64,000 nt of DNA from CAZTHK01 sp964613215 (GTDB lineage Bacteria > Krumholzibacteriota > Krumholzibacteriia > Krumholzibacteriales > CAZTHK01), in assembly GCA_964613215.1 (NCBI GenBank), contig CAZTHK010000019.1, positions 1 through 64,000 of the forward strand, read 5' to 3'. The translations under genes and the position numbers were made by a program. This document shows, piece after piece, positions 1 through 8,403 of this stretch; the first letter of the stretch is position 1; every line of letters starts with the position of its first letter. The notes beneath the pieces were generated by a model. That model was not told the DNA's origin. It saw nothing but the letters and a program-made list of their open reading frames with translations, and did not search any database.

Positions 1-5
1 GAATG

Positions 6-50
6 GGTGGCAGGTTATTTCCGGAATAGGTGGCAGGTTTGGTCCGGAAT
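6..50. repeat. Tandem 22-bp repeats resembling an IS21-family end
   Basis: Two 22-bp units (6-27 and 29-50) share GGTGGCAGGTT and TCCGGAAT with a 23-bp period. The GAAT at 1-4 looks like the tail of a further unit to the left, so the array continues outside the window. Multiple short repeats of this kind at the termini are a known feature of IS21-family elements. The assignment rests on the repeat pattern only, because no istA or istB is visible here. The array abuts an IS110 transposase remnant, suggesting nested insertions. Confidence 0.5.
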
Positions 51-582
51 CTACACGGATTGGACCGACGCGATAGCAATACTTGAAGCATTCAAAAACA
101 AAGATATTAAAACCGTTCCGGTCAAATCAGTGAATCAACATACTCTGGCAACACTTCACCGTTTCCGCACTTCTTATATAAACCAGCGCACAGCTAGAAT
201 AAATGCAACCAGAGGGATACTCAGAGAAGTCGGTATTTTCATACCCTCCGGCGTCTCCAAAGTGGTGCCAACTGTTATTGATTTTATCTCAGATCCTGAC
301 AGTTCGATAACTGATCTTCCTAGAGTTGTTCTACGCTCTGCCTGTGATGAGATATAGTATTTCGAATCCAGAATCAAAGAGATTGAAACACAACTAAAAA
401 GTATTTCAAAAGATGATCCTGTTGTTAACCGGCTACGTTTTATTCCAAGAATAGAGCTTTTAACAGCAACAGCTATGGTTGCCTTCATCGGCAGTGCAAA
501 CCGCTTTCCATCAGGAAGACACTTCGCAAGCTATCTTGGTCTTACTCCCAGAGAACACTCCAGCGGCAGCAGAAGATATCTA
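51..582 (+). pseudogene. IS110-family transposase remnant (internal stop, both ends missing)
   Basis: One frame reads through most of this stretch with IS110-type sequence: VKSVNQHTLATLHRFRTSYI and INATRGILREVGI early on, then, after an in-frame TAG at 355-357, RFIPRIELLTATAMVAFIG and YLGLTPREHSSGSRR. The last segment matches the conserved C-terminal (Tnp_20-like) part of IS110 transposases. The N-terminal DEDD-type catalytic domain is absent, replaced by the IS21-like repeats, and the C-terminus is cut off after about 582. An amber stop plus two truncations make it non-functional. Coordinates are the extent of recognisable similarity. Confidence 0.75.
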
Positions 583-735
583 GGTTGTATATTGTAATCG
601 ACACGACGCTTTTTTTGAGTCAGAATCCCAAATTTTTACGTTTTTACAATCGGCACATCTATCGCCGACCCTTAATTTTGTCACGCCTTGCCTCTTTTCT
701 CTATATTTACTTACAAATTATTTGGCTTCGATGTA

Positions 736-1268
736 TCACAAGGAATGTAAACGTTGTTGGATCCTTGGATCATTAGGAGCGATATCAAATGCCTTTTGGT
801 ATGATGTCCTCGCCTCATTAAACATGCATTTCATTTTATAACAATCGCCTTTCATACAGTGAGATTCAAAATTCCTAGGATCATTTTGCAATATTTTATC
901 AATATATCTCAATGCAGCATCTGGCATATCCATAATAGCATATGCCAACCAAATTTCATGGCAGCATTCTAAATCGTTTGGATCAATTTCATTAGCCTTA
1001 ATAAGGAATGGAAGTGCAGCCCTTGGTCTATTTTCAATAACCAATATCCCAGCATCATATAATGTGTCTTTTATTCGTTCCCTTGGACTCTGATTGTTAA
1101 TAGTCTCTGGAAATCGAGAATCATTTGGAAGTGTTTCTGGTATGTCATCAATCTGTACCTGTAATAGTTCACTAATATCTTTGAAATATTTTCTGAGTCT
1201 GCACTTGGTAGCTTTGGATAATTAACCATGCAACTATGTAATAAATCTAGTATACGATACTTATCCAT
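736..1268 (-). pseudogene. TPR-repeat protein with a frameshift
   Basis: The gene starts at ATG 1268 behind a strong AGGAGG and reads MDKYRILDLLHSCMVNYPKL. The frame then changes at a T run on the plus strand (1189-1192). Adding one base there joins it to a second frame that is open from about 1221 to 736 and reads SELLQVQIDDIPETL, then RAALPFLIKANEIDPNDLE. That part holds about three tetratricopeptide-like helix pairs (ALRYIDKILQNDPRNFES, ARTSYQKAFDIAPNDPR). TPRs mediate protein contacts; no specific partner is evident. The break is a one-base homopolymer change, so either a recent mutation or a sequencing error would explain it. Without the shift only a 65-residue fragment is made. Confidence 0.6.
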
Positions 1269-1527
1269 TTGTAGCCTCCTTTTAGGAATGCAAATTATGT
1301 ATAACCATTACGCATCAACAGCAGCCTGAGCCTGGCGCGGCTGGTGCCTAAGTAGCCGGCGTGACAGGTCGTGGCCGTCTGCTGAATGCTGCTGTTATAG
1401 GTCTCCATCACTAAATTATTAGCCGGGGCACTTTCTGAATGCACGCAGGGCAAACAAACCGAACTGTATTGTGCTGGATTTACATATTGTATAAAAAGGT
1501 GAACGGTCATGGTTCGGTTGTGCCTCC

Positions 1528-1917
1528 TTATAATGAAATAGTACGAACGTTTGTAGAGCCTTTTTCACATTGAAACCTAACACGCATAGCCTTGATTGAT
1601 AGTACTGCTTCACCTTCAGGGTGAATCAAAAGTTTCTTAGCCATTTCCAGGGGACCCACAAGACGCTTGCCCGGGAATTGTGTCAACTGTACAGAAACTT
1701 GGGTAATTCGGCCATGCGCAGGCTTGTAGATTCCCGATTTATCAGGCTCAAGAATAAAGACATGGTTGGTACCATGATCGGTTGTCCAGCTAATGAATAC
1801 CTTTTCTATATCTCCTACGTACTCATCCGAATTCTTTGTACACCCTGACTGAACTGTCATTATAACCATACAACACGCCAGCCTTGCTAATAAAAAGAAA
1901 GGCTTATTCCTTGACAT
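1528..1917 (-). CDS. Small putative lipoprotein, function unknown
   Basis: The 129-residue product begins MSRNKPFFLLARLACC, a basic start followed by a hydrophobic stretch, and ends its signal at TVQSGC with Cys26 as a plausible lipidation site. GGAGGG lies a few bases before the ATG. The mature part has no domain I recognise. It contains VFISWTTDHGTNHVFI and a C-terminal segment with several basic residues and one further Cys. The gene sits alone among mobile-element debris and the broken TPR gene. It is probably a real exported protein, but could be species-specific. Confidence 0.55.
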   Translation of the reverse strand: MSRNKPFFLLARLACCMVIMTVQSGCTKNSDEYVGDIEKVFISWTTDHGTNHVFILEPDKSGIYKPAHGRITQVSVQLTQFPGKRLVGPLEMAKKLLIHPEGEAVLSIKAMRVRFQCEKGSTNVRTISL

Positions 1918-2577
1918 GGCATCGCTCCCTCCACATACCTACATTTGCTAAGCATCATTAATCCCACGTATTTCGAATTTACCGAGTCGGCCCTTTCAAC
2001 TGAATTATGCTGCCTGGCAAGCTTTACTGAACCTTGACACAAATTACACCTCTAAACCTATAAAGGGGCCGCGGATCACCGGCGGTAGAGCCCCGCGAGC
2101 TCGCTCGCAGGGCCTGCCCTTCACTGCCGCATTCTGGCCGTCGCTTAGCGGCCGCGCCACTACTTAGTGTAACCCGGCATACCCTGATCAATTCAGCACT
2201 AATGCAAATTCTACTCCCACTAACCCCCCCACAAAACAGCACAAACCATCAGCCGTTCCTGCTGATACATACTTCATTTCCCCGGTGTCTTCGAATAAGG
2301 ACGGAGGTTTTAGTGATAAACCGCAAATGCTGAAAAACCCTGAAAAAACCCACTTTTCCCTGAATAAATCCTACCTTACTACAGTTGGGGGGTGGTAAGT
2401 GCAAGGAAAAAACTGCGATAGCTGCTGGCTGGTGCTGCTGTAGTTTAAGAAAAGCTTGACCATAGCCTTTGGCGGTGATACCGTGAGGATTCGCAAGCCT
2501 GTAGTGTTTGTGAGCTTTTTCAAGGTCAGGTGTTTCATTCTGATTATATTTCACTTTATAGGATTCAGGAGGGAAAG
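1918..2577. other. Intergenic stretch without a supportable gene
   Basis: No open frame here has both a ribosome site and recognisable sequence. A GC-rich patch (about 2068-2165) contains the near-palindrome CCCGCGAGCTCGCTCGCAGGG and a NotI-like GCGGCCGC, and stands out from the AT-richer flanks. The right end holds the AGGAGGG ribosome site of the M20 gene at about 2567. The patch may be debris of a mobile element. Confidence 0.4.
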
Positions 2578-3819
2578 ATGAGTGACGAGGTATTAAAAGA
2601 TGTCTTCAGCAGGATCGAAGGTTATGTGGACGATATGATAGCTCTTCAGACAGAGCTTGTGGCTACGCCTGCGCTGGGGCCGGAGAACGACGGGGAGGGG
2701 GAACTTGAGAAGTCACAGCTTCTGGAGAAATGGATGGAGGACGAGATCGGTTTCGACAGCATCGAGCACTACGATGCCCCCGACGACCGGGTCTCATCGG
2801 GTAAGAGGCCCAACATGATAGCAAAGATCAGGGGGGAGTCGAGTGATAAGACCATATGGGTGATGGCGCATATGGATGTGGTTCCTCCGGGGGACCTCAA
2901 ACTCTGGGATACCGATCCCTACAAGGTGGTAAAGAAGGAGGGGCGGATATACGGCCGGGGGGTGGAGGATAACCATCACGGGATCATCACCTCCCTGTTT
3001 GCTTTGAAGGGGCTCAAGGAGGCGGGTGTTACCCCCGCATACGATATAGGGATCGCCCTGGTTTCCGATGAAGAGACGGGCAGCAAGTACGGTATTCAGT
3101 ATCTGCTGGAAAACTACGACCTGTTTGGCAGGGAGGACTTCATCCTGGTACCAGATTCGGGGGTTGCCGACGGGAGCCAGATAGAGGTGGCCGAGAAGTC
3201 TATCTACTGGCTCAAATTCGTTACCGAGGGTAAATCCTGCCATGCCTCCTCTCCCGAGCAGGGGATCAACGCCCACCGGGCGGCGGCAAACCTTATCACC
3301 AGGCTGGATAAGAAGCTGCACCAGATCTATGATAAGAAGGACCCGGTGTTCGATCCTCCCGAGAGCACCTTCGAGCCCACCAGGAAGGAGGCAAATGTAC
3401 CCAATGTGAACTCCATCCCGGGAGAGGATGTATTCTACATGGATATGAGAGTTCATCCCGATTATCCCCTCGACGATGTCCATGAGACCATCTCCGGCAT
3501 TATCAAAGAGGTGGAGGAGGAGTTCGGTGTGACTGTTACCACCTCACCGGCTCAGAGGGAGGATGCCGCTCCGGCCACCCCGGTGGATGCTCCGGTGGTA
3601 GAGGCGCTGGCTGAATCGATAAAAACAGTCTACGGAATAGAGGGTAGGCCCATCGGCATCGGAGGGGGCACAGTGGCAGCCTTCTTCAGAAGGGCGGGCC
3701 TTAATGCGGTGGTGTGGTCGAAGATAGACGACATCTGCCACCAGCCCAACGAGTATGAGGTCATAGAGAACATGCCGGGCGATGCCAAGGTGTTTGCGCA
3801 TCTGTTTACCCGGAAATAG
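2578..3819 (+). CDS. M20-family metallopeptidase (DapE/ArgE/dipeptidase type)
   Basis: The 413-residue protein is a probable di-zinc exopeptidase or deacylase of the M20 family, which hydrolyses dipeptides or N-acyl amino acids in the cytoplasm. The first metal/catalytic motif is MAHMDVVPPGD. It is followed by GRGVEDNHHG (bridging Asp), LVSDEETGSKYG (general-base Glu and metal Glu) and ILVPDSGVADG (metal Asp). A late CHQPNE supplies the final His. The central part (CHASSPEQGINAHRAA) matches the dimerisation lid. The start at 2578 is chosen because AGGAGGG precedes it by about five bases; an upstream in-frame start lacks this. Length fits the family. The exact substrate cannot be read from sequence. 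Confidence 0.9.
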   Translation: MSDEVLKDVFSRIEGYVDDMIALQTELVATPALGPENDGEGELEKSQLLEKWMEDEIGFDSIEHYDAPDDRVSSGKRPNMIAKIRGESSDKTIWVMAHMDVVPPGDLKLWDTDPYKVVKKEGRIYGRGVEDNHHGIITSLFALKGLKEAGVTPAYDIGIALVSDEETGSKYGIQYLLENYDLFGREDFILVPDSGVADGSQIEVAEKSIYWLKFVTEGKSCHASSPEQGINAHRAAANLITRLDKKLHQIYDKKDPVFDPPESTFEPTRKEANVPNVNSIPGEDVFYMDMRVHPDYPLDDVHETISGIIKEVEEEFGVTVTTSPAQREDAAPATPVDAPVVEALAESIKTVYGIEGRPIGIGGGTVAAFFRRAGLNAVVWSKIDDICHQPNEYEVIENMPGDAKVFAHLFTRK

Positions 3820-3917
3820 GGGGGAAACCTACTGGCAAATTCTAATATTCATGCTTATTATTATATGGTATAATAATATTTTATATCTATTGTCCCGCTT
3901 GATAATGAGGTTCCGGA

Positions 3918-5204
3918 TTGACCAGGATAACTGGAAACTTAATTATACTGATACTTTTTTTTGCTCTTAGCTTCGGGTTCTTTCACCAGTCCGCCAACAA
4001 CGGTTTCTGGCACGGAGACGACTTCATCGCCCTCCGTCACAACCTGGAGATGCTGGAGGGAAGTGCTTCGGTATTCTCCACCGGGCACCCTTATAAATTC
4101 CAGCCGCTGATTTACCTTATCTATCATCTCCTCTTCTCTCTCTTCAGGTTCAACGCCGGCGGCTATCTAATAGTCAATATCTTTCTGCACGGATTCAACT
4201 CCTTCCTGGTATTCATTCTGGTCAACACACTGCTGCGGGACAGGACGGTAGCGCTGGTGTCGAGCCTTCTTTTCCTTTTCACGGTGGGCAATTACGGCAA
4301 ATCGGTGATGATAATGTCCGGCATGGAGGACCTGGTTATCACCACCCTCACCCTGCTTACCATGATATTCTACTTCAGGAACGAGCTGCAGAGCAGAGGC
4401 ACGGTTGCCTCTCCCCTGTTTCTTCTCACCTTCATCTTCTTCACCATGACCATGCTTATCCGTAGCACCAGCTTCTCCATCATAGGAGCTTTCCTGGCTT
4501 TCAACTACATCTTCAGAACTAAGAGCAGAAAGCATATCCTCAGTTCCGACTTCATCTTACTCACCCTGATAGCCATAGCGTCCCTGATCGTTAAAATGAC
4601 CGTCTATCGCTACAACCCCACATTCTACACTACTTACCCGGGCCCATTCGTGTACGTCTACTACGCGGTCAAGAATGTATTCAACTACCTGGTAAGGATG
4701 GTATTTCCCATTCATACCTCCCACCTGGTATCGGGGGCGGGGCCCTTCGTGCGATTCGTCTACTCATTCGCCACCACCATCAGGATACTTATCGCACTGA
4801 CCATAGTCTCCTATTCGGTCTTCGGGTTCATCTTCGGCAACCGGACCATCAGGTTCTTCATCGCCTGGACCTACATCATGGTTCTTCCCTTCTGCCTCTT
4901 CCAGTTTCCCTCCGACTGGCTCAACATCCGCCATCTCTACCTGGTGTCGGCGGGTTTTACCACCGTAATCGCGGCCGGGGCGGTGTACTGCTCCCGCCTT
5001 ATCTCCCATCACCGGTTCAGACGGTTCATCCCCTTCGTGGTGCCGGTATTCTTCATCATCCTGGCCAGATTCATAGTAAGCCAGCTGGACACCAGCTATG
5101 AGAACAAGGCCGCCGACAAAAAAACCCTCAACTACAAGGAGGAACTGGTGGAGGATTTTCAGAATGTTACTCTAAAGGATGGAAAGCTTACCCTGAAGCG
5201 GTAG
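3918..5204 (+). CDS. Polytopic membrane protein, probable GT-C-type glycosyltransferase
   Basis: The 428-residue protein has about ten hydrophobic segments spread along its length. The first loop carries FWHGDDFIAL, an acidic pair after TM1. It is followed by PYKFQPLIYLIYHLLFSLF and FLHGFNSF, the layout of lipid-linked-sugar GT-C enzymes (PMT/GT39-like). Such proteins transfer sugars from polyprenyl carriers on the outer face of the inner membrane. The start is TTG at 3918 with GAGG at 3907-3910 upstream. It lies about 100 bases after the M20 gene on the same strand and converges on hflX. Family assignment is by overall pattern only; a generic polymerase-like membrane protein is the main alternative. 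Confidence 0.6.
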   Translation: MTRITGNLIILILFFALSFGFFHQSANNGFWHGDDFIALRHNLEMLEGSASVFSTGHPYKFQPLIYLIYHLLFSLFRFNAGGYLIVNIFLHGFNSFLVFILVNTLLRDRTVALVSSLLFLFTVGNYGKSVMIMSGMEDLVITTLTLLTMIFYFRNELQSRGTVASPLFLLTFIFFTMTMLIRSTSFSIIGAFLAFNYIFRTKSRKHILSSDFILLTLIAIASLIVKMTVYRYNPTFYTTYPGPFVYVYYAVKNVFNYLVRMVFPIHTSHLVSGAGPFVRFVYSFATTIRILIALTIVSYSVFGFIFGNRTIRFFIAWTYIMVLPFCLFQFPSDWLNIRHLYLVSAGFTTVIAAGAVYCSRLISHHRFRRFIPFVVPVFFIILARFIVSQLDTSYENKAADKKTLNYKEELVEDFQNVTLKDGKLTLKR

Positions 5205-5237
5205 CTTTCCCCGTTTTACCGGCTGTGATACCGGTGG

Positions 5238-6593
5238 TCAGCCTGCTCCGTAGCCCCTCTCGGGCAGGTCCCTTCCCAGCGGTTTGAGCCGCACTGTCAT
5301 CCTGCCCTCCAGCAACTCCAGATACTTGCGGGGCACTCTTACCTGGAATATCATCAGGGTATCCCTGTTCTCCCTGCTGAAAACATGGGAGAGGCTCTCC
5401 ACCATCTCTATACCCCTGCCATCCTCGGCGGAGACCTCCACCTCGGCATAGACAGAACCCTTCTCCATATGATACCGGATAGCCTCCAGAAGCCGGTCCA
5501 CACCCGCCCCGGTGGCGGCGCTTATCTGAATGGAGTCGGGGTAATCACTGCTGATATTCTCCCGGGCGGTGGCGGTGCCGATAAGATCCGTCTTGTTTAT
5601 CACCAGCAGGGTGGGTATGTGGACACCCTCCCTGTTTTCCATATGGCGCCCGGAGAGTATGTCTTCCAGAACACTGTTGACCGTCTTTATCCGGTGTTGA
5701 TATCCCTCCCTGGAAACATCGGCGATATGCAGCAGCAAATCCGCCTCCCTTACATCCATAAGGGTGGCCCTGAAACTGGCCACCAGGTGAGGGGGCAGCT
5801 TCCTGATAAACCCGATGGTATCGGTCAGAAGAAACTCTGTGCCGTCTTCCCCCTCCACCCGCCGGGTGGTTGAATCCAGGGTGGAAAACAGCTGGTTGCT
5901 CTCCTTTACCCTGCTTCCGGCCAGCCGGTTCATAAGGGTGGACTTGCCCGCATTGGTGTATCCCACCAGGGTTACTCCGAAAAGCTTTCTCCGCTTCTTC
6001 CTGCGCTCACCGGCCTGCTTGTTGATCTCCTCCAGCTCCGCCTTCAGCCTGGCTATCCTCTCTCTCACCCTGCGCCGGTCAGCCTCCAGCTGCTTCTCAC
6101 CCGGCCCCCTGGTCCCTATTCCCCCCGCCTGCCTGGAGAGATGGTCCCACAGTCTTCTCAATCTGGGCAGGGCATACCGCAGCTGGGCGATTTCAACCTG
6201 CAGCTTGGCCTGTTTGGTTCTGGCGTGGCGGGAGAAGATATCCAGAATCAGCTCGGTCCTGTCTATCACATTAACACCCAGGCGCTTCTCCACATTCCTG
6301 GCCTGGGCGGGTGTGAGGTCGTCGTCGAATATCACCAGGTTGATATCCCCCTCCGAAACCTTCCTGGAAAGCTCATTCATCTTCCCTCCCCCGATGTAGG
6401 TGGTACCATCCACCCTGGTGCGGTTCTGCATCATCCTGCCGGCCACCTCGGCGCCGGCGGAATTGGCCAGCATCTCCAGTTCATCCAGATTCTCCAGCTC
6501 CAGCTTTCTGTTCCTCTCCGGCAGGGTAACACCTACCAGGCAGGCAACCTCGTCAGGCTCTCGCTGTGAAGGAATGTAGAACGATTTTTTCAC
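5238..6593 (-). CDS. hflX: GTPase HflX
   Basis: HflX binds the 50S ribosome and splits stalled or hibernating ribosomes on GTP hydrolysis. The 451-residue protein has the HflX N-terminal domain (ARNVEKRLGVNVIDRTELIL), the glycine-rich linker GGIGTRGPGEKQLEADRR, then a G domain. G1 is GYTNAGKST, G3 is DTIGF and G4 is NKTD. It starts with GTG at 6593, overlapping the stop of the upstream FlgD-tailed protein by four bases (GTGA), so the two are probably translationally coupled. Length is typical of the family. The gene ends convergently with the GT-C-like gene. Confidence 0.95.
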   Translation of the reverse strand: MKKSFYIPSQREPDEVACLVGVTLPERNRKLELENLDELEMLANSAGAEVAGRMMQNRTRVDGTTYIGGGKMNELSRKVSEGDINLVIFDDDLTPAQARNVEKRLGVNVIDRTELILDIFSRHARTKQAKLQVEIAQLRYALPRLRRLWDHLSRQAGGIGTRGPGEKQLEADRRRVRERIARLKAELEEINKQAGERRKKRRKLFGVTLVGYTNAGKSTLMNRLAGSRVKESNQLFSTLDSTTRRVEGEDGTEFLLTDTIGFIRKLPPHLVASFRATLMDVREADLLLHIADVSREGYQHRIKTVNSVLEDILSGRHMENREGVHIPTLLVINKTDLIGTATARENISSDYPDSIQISAATGAGVDRLLEAIRYHMEKGSVYAEVEVSAEDGRGIEMVESLSHVFSRENRDTLMIFQVRVPRKYLELLEGRMTVRLKPLGRDLPERGYGAG

Positions 6594-8368
6594 CTTAGAA
6601 GGATCACCCTCTTGGTCACAGATTTGTCCCCTATCTGAAGCCTGCAGTAATAGACCCCCGGCGCCACCTTCCTGCCCCCCTCATCGATGCCGTTCCAGCT
6701 GAACATGTAATCTCCCGGAGGCAGAAAATCCTTCTCCATCACCTCATACACCAGATGGCCCTCGATGTTGTATACCTTAACCGAACTGTGCCGGTAATTT
6801 GCCGGCCCGGAGCTTTCCTTCAACCCCCCGGAGATATCCCCTGAAACCATCAGGTTGATATTAAGATTCTCTATGAAGGGATTGGGAAAGAGCTGAAGGT
6901 GCCGGGAGGGAAGCTGCCCGGGGGATATCATTTCTTCTGATTTCATCGCCGTTATATCTTCTTCTGTAATTGTGGCGGCAAATATGGTCCCCTCCCCCAG
7001 CTGTCCCTCTATATCCAACGGCTTGCCCCTATCCAGCAGGCTCTGATCCACAGGCACCAGTATCTTGCTTCCCATCTTCTTGTATGTGCTGATCAGCTCC
7101 TCTCCCAGTTTGAGCCACTCCAACTTCTCCTCCCTCAATTCTTCGCCCAGATTCACCGCTGCAGCCGTTCTCTTCTCCCCCCTTGCCCAGAAGGATGCCG
7201 GAGTTACCTCGAGCTTTCTGAGCACCGCCTGCCTGGCCGGCAATACCCATCTGATATCCCTGCCATCCCTGTCCGTCACCCCCCGGTATGTCAACACGAG
7301 ATACTTGATATTTCTCTTAAGCTCAGCAATTCCGTTGCCGGAAACCACCGCCCAATCCACCTCTATCCTCTCCCCGGGATAAAATTCCTGTATACCCCCC
7401 AGGTGGTAAACCACTGACATTTCCCCTTCCACCCATTCCTCTGTCACATCCGGGACCAAACCCTCATCTTCGATTCGTGACCACAATGAATCAACCTGAT
7501 CCACTCCGCCGCCGACCATAACTCCCCTTATCTTCCCTTCCCCGCTTTTCGGGAACCTTACCCCCAGAGGAACTATCCCCTCCATATAATCCCTGTCATC
7601 CCCCTGCCGGGAAACCGCCACCTGCAGCGTCCGGCCCCCTCCATCCTCATCATCACCGGTGGTCATCCATCCCCATCTGCAGCTGCCTTTATCTTTATTG
7701 CCAGTTTCCTGATCACTCCGAATTCCCCCCCTGAGTATTATCTCCATATCCAATAATTTGCCGCTCCCCCGATCCGCATTCCCCCGGTTCTCCAGGATGG
7801 TAGTGAAACCTGTAAAATCATCAACGTGACTGTAATCCCACCGGTAACTCTTCTGAAGCACTCTTAAGCCCCACCGCTGATTCTCAAGCCTGACCACAGT
7901 CATCCTGTTTCCTATGGCTTCGAAGTCCTCATCTATCATTCCATCCCCGTCGTTGTCCAGGCCATCCGGCTCCTCCTCATTTATCCGTCCATCCCCGTCA
8001 TCATCCTTCCGGGGGGAGGGATACCTTCTTCCTCCGGGGCAGCCCCTGCGGATCTTCCCGCTCTCATATCCGGTAACTGCCTGTTTGAATTCCCCGCAGT
8101 TAAGCAGTTCCGGTTCCTCTCTCCCCTCCCCGGTGAACCTCAGAATGATTTCACCTGTCATCAGACAGCGGTAATCCTCATTCGTTTCCCACCCCGTCCA
8201 CCTCTGCAAATTCCCCTCATTTACCTCTGCCATCTGACCCGAGAGGGGGGTGTTAATAGTGGTGTCGGTGCTGTCATCCCCCCGGGCACCGCCGCCGTAT
8301 CCGGAGGCGGCTACTACGGCCAGGAGTGCGACCATCATCATTGTTCTATGTGATATCAGTTTCTTCAT
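6590..8368 (-). CDS. Secreted protein with Ca-binding-type repeats and FlgD-like C-terminal sorting domain
   Basis: The 592-residue product starts at ATG 8368 with a signal peptide (MKKLISHRTMMMVALLAVVA). Near residues 115-145 it carries Asp/Asn/Gly-rich repeats (DDDGDGRI, DNDGDGMIDEDFE) like thrombospondin type 3 or EF-type calcium loops. The C-terminus has LFPNPFIENLNINL followed by a FlgD Ig-like fold (VYNIEGHLVYEV, FSWNGIDEGGRKVAPGVYY) ending KRVILLR, the tail type used for outer-membrane sorting in FCB-type bacteria. The central region has no domain I recognise. It sits between gyrA and hflX, overlapping hflX by four bases. A start 90 bases upstream is possible, but only the chosen one begins a clean signal peptide. 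Confidence 0.7.
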   Translation of the reverse strand: MKKLISHRTMMMVALLAVVAASGYGGGARGDDSTDTTINTPLSGQMAEVNEGNLQRWTGWETNEDYRCLMTGEIILRFTGEGREEPELLNCGEFKQAVTGYESGKIRRGCPGGRRYPSPRKDDDGDGRINEEEPDGLDNDGDGMIDEDFEAIGNRMTVVRLENQRWGLRVLQKSYRWDYSHVDDFTGFTTILENRGNADRGSGKLLDMEIILRGGIRSDQETGNKDKGSCRWGWMTTGDDEDGGGRTLQVAVSRQGDDRDYMEGIVPLGVRFPKSGEGKIRGVMVGGGVDQVDSLWSRIEDEGLVPDVTEEWVEGEMSVVYHLGGIQEFYPGERIEVDWAVVSGNGIAELKRNIKYLVLTYRGVTDRDGRDIRWVLPARQAVLRKLEVTPASFWARGEKRTAAAVNLGEELREEKLEWLKLGEELISTYKKMGSKILVPVDQSLLDRGKPLDIEGQLGEGTIFAATITEEDITAMKSEEMISPGQLPSRHLQLFPNPFIENLNINLMVSGDISGGLKESSGPANYRHSSVKVYNIEGHLVYEVMEKDFLPPGDYMFSWNGIDEGGRKVAPGVYYCRLQIGDKSVTKRVILLR

Positions 8369-8403
8369 ATTGATTGACCTCTCCGGGGATAACTTCCATC
8401 CGG

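Noticed and set aside
1295..1510. 71-residue minus-strand open frame
   Set aside because: No ribosome site, no known motif, and it crosses a GC-rich foldable patch with inverted AACAGCAGC (1317-1325) and GCTGCTGTT (1388-1396).
2249..2554. 101-residue minus-strand open frame before the M20 gene
   Set aside because: GTG start without ribosome site and no recognisable similarity.
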